6,941 bases of DNA. It comes from Planctomycetota bacterium. Its GTDB lineage: Bacteria > Planctomycetota > SZUA-567 > H5-PLA8 > CALKMO01. Below, one piece after another: positions 5,979 to 6,941 of this stretch; the stretch's first letter is position 1, and the number at the start of each line of letters is the position of its first letter. The stretch lies in NCBI GenBank assembly GCA_026417845.1, contig JAOACM010000243.1:1-6941 (forward strand). Reading direction: 5' to 3'. The notes under the pieces are model-generated. The model did not search any database. It was not told where the DNA came from and saw only the letters and a list, made by a program, of their open reading frames with translations. A program made the translations under genes and the position numbers.

Positions 5979-6941
5979 ATGGGGGGCGAACACGATCGTT
6001 ACGATCGCCAGGTCCTGCTGCCGTTCATAGGCAGGGAAGGGCAACGGCGCATCGGCGTCTCCACTGTGGCGATAATCGGTTGCGGAGCGCTGGGTACGTC
6101 CGTCGCCGACATCCTCGCCCGCGCCGGCGTCGGACGCATCAGGCTCGTGGACCGCGACTACGTCGAATGGTCGAACCTGCAGCGGCAGGCGCTGTTCGAA
6201 GAGGAGGACGCCGGGCTCTGCCGGCCGAAGGCCGCCGCAGCCGCCAGAAAGCTACGCCAGATAAACTCGCTGGTGCAGGTCGAGGCGGCCGTCAGGGACG
6301 TATCGGCGCGAAACGTCGAATCGTGTCTGGAGGGTGCCGATGCGGTTGTGGATGCCTGCGACAATTTCGAAACGCGGTTCCTGCTCAATGACGCGGCAGT
6401 CAAGCTGAAGATACCGCTCGTCTACGGAGCATGCGTCGGCTCGACCGGCATGGTTTTCGCCATCATCCCCAGCCGGACGCCCTGTCTGCGCTGCGTCTTC
6501 GGTTCACCCCCGCCGCCAGGCGTTACTCCGACCTGCGATACCGCCGGCATCCTGGGCCCCGCGGCGCGCGCCGTGGCCGCGTTCCAAGCGGCGGAGACCC
6601 TCAAGATATTGACCGGCAGGACGGAGGCTGTCAGGCGGGGTATCGTCCAGTTCGACATGTGGGGGGCGGAGGCGCGTATGGGAGGCGTAACGCTGCCGGA
6701 AGCTCCATCGTCCGACTGCCCCTGCTGCGCGATGGGGCGCTACGAATTTCTCGAAGGGGCGGACGTCTCCAGGGATGCCGTGCTGTGCGGGCGCGGCGCG
6801 GTCCAGGTTACCCCCGGAGGGGACGCAAAACTCGACCTCGATGCGCTCTTCAAGCGGATCAGGGGATCGGGGATCGCAGACGTATCGTCCAACGAGTTCC
6901 TTGTCAGATTCACGGTGCCGGAGGGGCTGGAGATTATAGCC
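5979..6941 (+). CDS. ThiF/MoeB/HesA-family adenylyltransferase (E1-like), 3' end outside window
   Basis: 321 codons are open to the window edge with no stop. The enzyme should adenylate the C-terminal glycine of a ubiquitin-like sulfur carrier (ThiS, MoaD or similar) with ATP, in the cytoplasm. Visible elements: RYDRQVLLPFIG (7-18); the nucleotide loop GCGALG (34-39); VDRDYVEWSNLQRQ (57-70) with the Asp pair and Arg69; Lys84; ACDNFETR (126-133); the zinc pair Cys169/Cys172 (PCLRC); the probable catalytic Cys186 in TCDTAGILGP; and the second zinc pair Cys247/Cys250 (DCPCC). From about 266 a C-terminal extension begins (LCGRGAVQVTPGG) and includes NEFLVRF; similar tails occur in some stand-alone MoeB/ThiF proteins, from memory. 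The ATG at 5979 has AGGGAGGG 7 nt upstream; the in-frame ATG at 5949 has none. No carrier or rhodanese gene is in view, so ThiF and MoeB roles cannot be separated. Confidence 0.93.
   Translation, partial: MGGEHDRYDRQVLLPFIGREGQRRIGVSTVAIIGCGALGTSVADILARAGVGRIRLVDRDYVEWSNLQRQALFEEEDAGLCRPKAAAAARKLRQINSLVQVEAAVRDVSARNVESCLEGADAVVDACDNFETRFLLNDAAVKLKIPLVYGACVGSTGMVFAIIPSRTPCLRCVFGSPPPPGVTPTCDTAGILGPAARAVAAFQAAETLKILTGRTEAVRRGIVQFDMWGAEARMGGVTLPEAPSSDCPCCAMGRYEFLEGADVSRDAVLCGRGAVQVTPGGDAKLDLDALFKRIRGSGIADVSSNEFLVRFTVPEGLEIIA

Noticed and set aside
6080..6391. Plus-strand frame of 103 codons inside the ThiF-like gene
   Set aside because: It is out of frame with the clear adenylyltransferase reading frame, which has all conserved motifs.
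1..6941. A coordinated defence, secretion or other novel multi-gene system
   Set aside because: The five genes face different ways, are separated by sizeable gaps, and belong to unrelated common families; nothing binds them into one system.

Overview
The window is GC-rich bacterial DNA holding five protein genes: two are cut by the window edges and three are complete. A TolC-type outer-membrane protein points to a Gram-negative (diderm) cell. The GKTNKK-type FGGY sugar kinase, the large divergent uroporphyrinogen-decarboxylase-like protein, and frequent ATA (Ile) and AGG (Arg) codons despite the high GC suggest an uncultured lineage of the Planctomycetes-Verrucomicrobia-Lentisphaerae kind or a neighbouring phylum. 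That placement is inference and weak. No rRNA, tRNA, CRISPR array, transposase or phage gene was seen.

Layout. 1-659 (+): 3' part of an ABC-2 type transporter permease. 660-801: short gap with two GC-rich hairpins and a strong ribosome binding site. 802-2259 (+): FGGY-family carbohydrate kinase. 2260-2368: gap between convergent genes, filled by a long imperfect inverted repeat. 2369-3451 (-): URO-D-superfamily protein. 3452-3619: gap with a further copy of the repeat motif and a separate 7-bp inverted repeat. 3620-5467 (-): TolC-family outer-membrane efflux protein with a TTG start. 5468-5978: 511-bp divergent intergenic region without a convincing gene but with several dyad symmetries. 5979-6941 (+): ThiF/MoeB/HesA-type adenylyltransferase, cut by the window end.

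The genes do not form one obvious pathway. The permease and kinase share a strand but are separated by 142 bp with hairpins. The URO-D-like gene and tolC also share a strand, 168 bp apart. The ThiF-like gene is divergent from tolC. The kinase (sugar phosphorylation) and the URO-D-like protein could both belong to carbohydrate or one-carbon metabolism, but nothing here proves a link. The TolC protein has no membrane-fusion or inner-membrane pump partner in view.

The most unusual signal is a short motif (core AGAGCCTGT followed by AACCT) that lies just downstream of, or overlaps, the stop codon of all three complete-3'-end genes in 2200-3620, each time in the sense orientation. A weaker look-alike follows the permease stop. 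It may be a dispersed intergenic repeat or an RNA 3'-end element. I found no convincing previously undescribed multi-gene system.
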